This document shows, piece by piece, positions 6,312 through 8,551 of a DNA stretch of 8,551 nucleotides. Origin of the DNA: Chitinophagales bacterium (lineage in GTDB: Bacteria > Bacteroidota > Bacteroidia > Chitinophagales > Saprospiraceae). The notes under the pieces were generated by a model. It saw only the letters and a list, made by a program, of their open reading frames with translations. It searched no databases and had not been told where the DNA came from. The stretch lies in the NCBI GenBank assembly GCA_013298445.1, contig JAAFHQ010000224.1, positions 1 through 8,551 of the forward strand. Reading direction: 5' to 3'. The number at the start of each line of letters is the position of its first letter. The first letter of the stretch is position 1. Position numbers and translations under genes: made by a program.

Positions 6312-6785
6312 CTACTTGGCGCTTTTCACCAACTCTGCATCCTTCATCCCATACATAAGGCGGTTGATGTCATTGGCATTCAAGTCCAGTTTACCTTTGA
6401 TGGTGATGGCCTCGGTAGTGTATTTGATGGGTTCTTTGGAAATAACTTCCATAACCGTTTCTGGCCCGGCACCTCCACAAAAGAAACACATGTTGTAAGG
6501 GAAGGCAGAAAAGACAAATTCTTTTTGCCCCCGATAGCCTTCGACAGGAATGATGTAGCCTTTGATTTCGACAGATTTTCCTTCTAGGGCTTTGATTTCG
6601 GGGCTAAAGATGGGTACATCCACTTTGAAGCCCAACATTTCGTCGTATTGCTTCTTGAAGGTGACTTTAGCCAGGGTCGTCCAGAGGCTTTTGGCATCCT
6701 GGGCTTGTACACTTGAACCAATCATACTCACAAAACCAAGCACGAGACTGGCTACCAACAAAGTTTTTTTCATTTTGTACACCAT
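6312..6785 (-). CDS. Exported protein with CFFCGGAGPE motif, DUF3299-like layout
   Basis: Biochemical function is unknown. The product has 157 residues (153 if translation starts at the second Met, base 6773, giving MKKTLLVAS). A signal peptide ends near SVQA-QD. The mature protein has a helical lead (SLWTTLAKVTFKKQYDEM) and then an OB-fold-like region: LEGKSVEIKGYIIPVEG, a strand FVFSAFP, and the conserved-looking MCFFCGGAGPETVMEV with Cys100 and Cys103. It closes with AITIKGKLDLNANDINRLMYGMKDAEL. The order (V-I-x-G-Y-I-I-P, strand, Cys-containing loop, V-x-V) resembles DUF3299 proteins, but those carry a different loop sequence, so the link is tentative. The CxxC could bind metal or be redox-active. 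It is the first gene of the unit with lipocalin-like protein, dtd and MazG-like, with a promoter just upstream. Confidence 0.7.
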   Translation of the reverse strand: MVYKMKKTLLVASLVLGFVSMIGSSVQAQDAKSLWTTLAKVTFKKQYDEMLGFKVDVPIFSPEIKALEGKSVEIKGYIIPVEGYRGQKEFVFSAFPYNMCFFCGGAGPETVMEVISKEPIKYTTEAITIKGKLDLNANDINRLMYGMKDAELVKSAK

Positions 6786-6800
6786 TTTTATTTGTTAGGG

Positions 6801-6831
6801 CAAAAGTATAAAAATTAACCATGCTCTGAAA
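6801..6831 (-). promoter_or_regulatory. Bacteroidota-type promoter for the CxxC-lipocalin-dtd-mazG unit
   Basis: On the minus strand TACTTTTG (6808-6801) matches TAnnTTTG exactly. Nineteen bases upstream is TTTC (6831-6828), one base off the -33 TTTG. The spacer is AT-rich. The predicted transcript start would be about 6795, within roughly 10 bases of the ATG at 6785 or 22 of the one at 6773. A very short leader would favour the inner ATG (6773). This is the best promoter match in the window. Confidence 0.6.
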
Positions 6832-6847
6832 AAACGATCGATCAGAG
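6824..6847. other. Hairpin after the 472-residue gene, overlapping the -33 element
   Basis: CTCTGA (6824-6829) and TCAGAG (6842-6847) form a 6-bp inverted repeat around a 12-base loop that contains the palindrome CGATCG. On the minus strand it lies 12 bases beyond the stop of the 472-residue gene, so it could be a weak 3'-end structure. No T-run follows the second arm. It also overlaps the probable -33 element of the downstream unit, so it could instead be an operator. Confidence 0.3.
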
Positions 6848-6859
6848 AATTAAGTTTAC

Positions 6860-8278
6860 TTATAGACTAATTTTTGCCACCCGCAGCTGACCCCGCCTTT
6901 CACTGGGCACCACCATTTTGTCGCCAGCGATTTGAATGGCATCCCGAAAACGTAGGCGCAACTTGAGCAATTCGGTGCTCAATAAACTGTGCCGCTCGTT
7001 GTCGCCGGTTCCTTTTACTACGTATTCGCTGACGGTATTTTCAAATTTGATTTCGTCATTAAAAATCAAGCGCACATTGGCGGGCGTTTTAAACAGGAAA
7101 AAGGAAGAATAAGCCCCATCGTCATCCTGTGAATATTGCTTTTTGTACAACACCTTCTTCCAGTGCTCCTCCCCATCAGGGTGTATAGAAATGGCAAAAA
7201 TATCATTGTAGTAATAATCAATGGTGCTGCGGCTTACATTGTCGAAACCCATACGGGGTACGTTGGTGGAAAAACGGGTAGAATTGCGGTTTTCTTCCCC
7301 GAGGATCAGCATGCCACCATCCTGGCGCAAGACAATTTCATTGATGCCCACTTCAACGAGCCCTCGATTCTGCCGAATTTCCTTTCCTTCCAGATCTGAA
7401 ACAAAACTGTCGTCGAAAGGATGAAAACGCAGGCGGTGGGTCAATAAATCATTGCGCGGTATGCTGAGGTGGAAATACCCTTCGGCACGTTCAATATTGC
7501 GTTCGAAGTAAAGGCCACCTGCACAGAAGCGTTTGTTGCGGTTGTCGATGATGAATTTGACGTCGTAAGTCACCTTATCCTGCATAAACAGGGCAATCTG
7601 GTTCAGAATTGGGGTGCTGTTGTCTGCTACAAACAGGTCAAAGCGGTGTTTCTCCCGCCGGCTAAGTACATTGTCTTTTTCGAGCACCATGTACATTTCG
7701 CCATCATTGCTTACCAACATGTGCAGTACATCGACACCTTCGGTAAAATCGTCAACCTGGAAACTTTTTTCCCACATTACCTTGAAAGAGGCATTGTCGA
7801 ACACCAGTACATTGAAGGTGTTCCGGTCGATGTGGTAGACCAAAATCTTGCTGCGGTCTTCGCTGCGTTCCCAGTGAAAATTGGGGGTAAAAAAGGTGAA
7901 GCCGTAATCTTTCAGCAACAAAGTCTGCTTTTTATTGGCAGTAGGATCGAAATGATCCGCCCGAAGGATGGTATTGCCTTTGTCGCGGTGGTGGTAAATG
8001 ACCGTGAAGCTATCGCGCAAATTGTTGACCCCAATGACGGAAGGCTGGCGTTTTTCCAACTCAATCTCCTTGCTCCAACTGCTGCGCATGTTTTCGTCAA
8101 AAGCCTGTATTTCAAATTTATCCATGCGGTTGCGAAACAAGAGTACCCGGCCTTTGAGTTCCCCGATTACATCATAGGATACATCATTGCGCAGGGGCAA
8201 CTCCTCGGATACCACAACCTGTTGCGCCGATATTTTTAGTGTTGCCAACAAGGCGAAAATGAGCAGCAAATATTTCAT
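6860..8278 (-). CDS. Exported beta-rich protein of unknown function
   Basis: I do not recognise this 472-residue protein. A signal peptide is clear (MKYLLLIFALLATLKISA, cleaved before QQVVV). The mature sequence has recurrent strand-like blocks that resemble beta-propeller blades without a clean repeat consensus: VLLFRNRMDKFEIQAFDENMRSSW, ILVYHIDRNTFNVLVFDNASFKVMWEKS, and GEMYMVLEKDNV. Two features fit a blade ending in a Trp-containing strand: 'FDENMRSSWSKEIEL' and 'FDNASFKVMWEKSF'. Later parts include GGMLILGEENRNSTRF and a tyrosine-rich segment (IDYYYNDIFAISI), followed by HPDGEEHWKKVLYKK. The protein has one cysteine and no lipobox or C-terminal sorting domain. It starts 120 bp downstream of a DUF1080-type gene on the same strand, with two hairpins between. 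No consensus promoter was found in that gap. It is probably periplasmic or surface-associated. Confidence 0.75.
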   Translation of the reverse strand: MKYLLLIFALLATLKISAQQVVVSEELPLRNDVSYDVIGELKGRVLLFRNRMDKFEIQAFDENMRSSWSKEIELEKRQPSVIGVNNLRDSFTVIYHHRDKGNTILRADHFDPTANKKQTLLLKDYGFTFFTPNFHWERSEDRSKILVYHIDRNTFNVLVFDNASFKVMWEKSFQVDDFTEGVDVLHMLVSNDGEMYMVLEKDNVLSRREKHRFDLFVADNSTPILNQIALFMQDKVTYDVKFIIDNRNKRFCAGGLYFERNIERAEGYFHLSIPRNDLLTHRLRFHPFDDSFVSDLEGKEIRQNRGLVEVGINEIVLRQDGGMLILGEENRNSTRFSTNVPRMGFDNVSRSTIDYYYNDIFAISIHPDGEEHWKKVLYKKQYSQDDDGAYSSFFLFKTPANVRLIFNDEIKFENTVSEYVVKGTGDNERHSLLSTELLKLRLRFRDAIQIAGDKMVVPSERRGQLRVAKISL

Positions 8279-8291
8279 ACCTGATGGTTTT

Positions 8292-8322
8292 AGACTTTAT
8301 GAACAGAAGGTGCATAAAGTCT
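8292..8322. other. Perfect 10-bp inverted repeat ahead of the 472-residue gene
   Basis: AGACTTTATG (8292-8301) and CATAAAGTCT (8313-8322) are perfect reverse complements around an 11-base loop. The repeat ends 13 bases before the ATG at 8278. On the minus strand no T-run follows, so it does not look like a terminator. It could be a 5'-leader hairpin placed to affect ribosome access, or a dimeric operator with half-sites about two helical turns apart. Confidence 0.5.
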
Positions 8323-8329
8323 GCTATCT

Positions 8330-8365
8330 AAAAATAACAATTGTAGTTGGATTTCGGCTACAATT
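8330..8365 (-). terminator. Probable terminator of the DUF1080-type gene
   Basis: Read on the minus strand, AATTGTAG (8365-8358) and CTACAATT (8346-8339) form a perfect 8-bp stem around an 11-base loop, which can close further by a G-C and two G-T pairs. The stem is followed by GTTATTTTT (8338-8330), a T-rich tail. It begins 33 bases after the stop codon at 8399-8401. The layout fits an intrinsic terminator, though the stem is AT-rich. Confidence 0.55.
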
Positions 8366-8398
8366 TCCGTCGAATTTGTCTGCCTCTGTGCAGGAATT

Positions 8399-8551
8399 TT
8401 ACAATTCAGCCAACACAATCTTCCGATAGCTGATCGACATTTCGTTGCCGGGGTGCAATTGGATGCCAATGGGACCGGAAGCAGCCATCCCTTCCGAGGT
8501 GTAGGTCATCACTTGTTTGCCGTTGAGGTATGCGGTGTAGGTGTTGCCGAT
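8399..8551 (-). CDS. DUF1080 / 3-keto-disaccharide hydrolase family protein, C-terminal fragment
   Basis: Only the last 50 residues are in the window; the start lies beyond base 8551. They read IGNTYTAYLNGKQVMTYTSE, then a short linker, SGPIGIQLHPGN and SYRKIVLAEL before TAA. This matches the C-terminal end of the DUF1080 fold, a concanavalin-like beta-sandwich: a 'GN...YLNGK.V' strand pair, the 'GPIGLQ.H.G' turn, and a closing 'fRnI.l.eL' strand. Members in Bacteroidota are usually exported and are linked to degradation of glucosides through 3-keto sugars. Which substrate applies here cannot be told from this fragment. A probable terminator follows. Confidence 0.75.
   Translation of the reverse strand: MGNTYTAYLNGKQVMTYTSEGMAASGPIGIQLHPGNEMSISYRKIVLAEL

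Noticed and set aside
7469..8239. 256-codon open frame on the plus strand inside the 472-residue gene
   Set aside because: It is antisense to a gene with a proper signal peptide. The frame has no recognisable domain and no upstream signals; it is a codon-bias shadow.
1..8551. Mobile element, defence island or biosynthetic cluster
   Set aside because: No transposase, integrase, restriction, toxin-antitoxin or assembly-line enzyme is encoded. RecQ here is a normal repair helicase with standard housekeeping neighbours.

Overview
The window reads as ordinary chromosomal housekeeping DNA from a Gram-negative member of the Bacteroidota, most likely an environmental Saprospiria-type organism. The phylum call rests on several things. 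The RnpA and the long RecQ (HRDC plus a C-terminal helix-turn-helix region) are of the Bacteroidota style. There is a near-perfect Bacteroidota-type promoter (TACTTTTG at the -7 position). Start codons lack clear Shine-Dalgarno sequences. Several small exported proteins have no recognisable function, and an arabinose-5-phosphate isomerase for Kdo/LPS synthesis is present. The placement within Saprospiria is a guess from overall feel and should be tested with a marker gene.

Layout, left to right. Plus strand 1-962: the 3' part of rnpA (its start lies before the window), then a small exported protein of unknown function that meets aroQ tail to tail with a 4-bp overlap of stop codons. Minus strand 3674-959: recQ followed by aroQ. 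The whole 91-bp gap between them is a heptamer-built inverted repeat. A 299-bp AT-rich intergenic region (3675-3973) separates recQ from the divergent kdsD (plus strand, 3974-4948). kdsD then converges on a minus-strand group with a small hairpin between them.

Minus strand 6785-4971 is a compact four-gene unit: an exported CxxC protein, an exported lipocalin-like protein, dtd (D-aminoacyl-tRNA deacylase) and a MazG-like nucleotide pyrophosphohydrolase. The last three are joined by TAATG stop/start overlaps, and a promoter is visible ahead of the first gene. Upstream of it on the same strand are a 472-residue exported protein of unknown function (8278-6860) and the last 50 residues of a DUF1080-type (3-keto-disaccharide hydrolase family) protein running out of the window. 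Two hairpins, one with a T-rich tail, lie between those last two genes.

Functionally the recognised genes cover tRNA 5' maturation (RnpA), DNA repair helicase (RecQ), the shikimate pathway (AroQ), Kdo synthesis (KdsD), and quality control of aminoacyl-tRNAs and nucleotides (Dtd, MazG-like). I looked for a novel defence, mobile or biosynthetic system and found none. There is no transposase, integrase, CRISPR array, toxin-antitoxin pair, tRNA or rRNA. The most unusual item is the heptamer inverted-repeat element that fills the recQ-aroQ gap exactly. After it come the exported CxxC protein and the paired hairpins upstream of the 472-residue protein.
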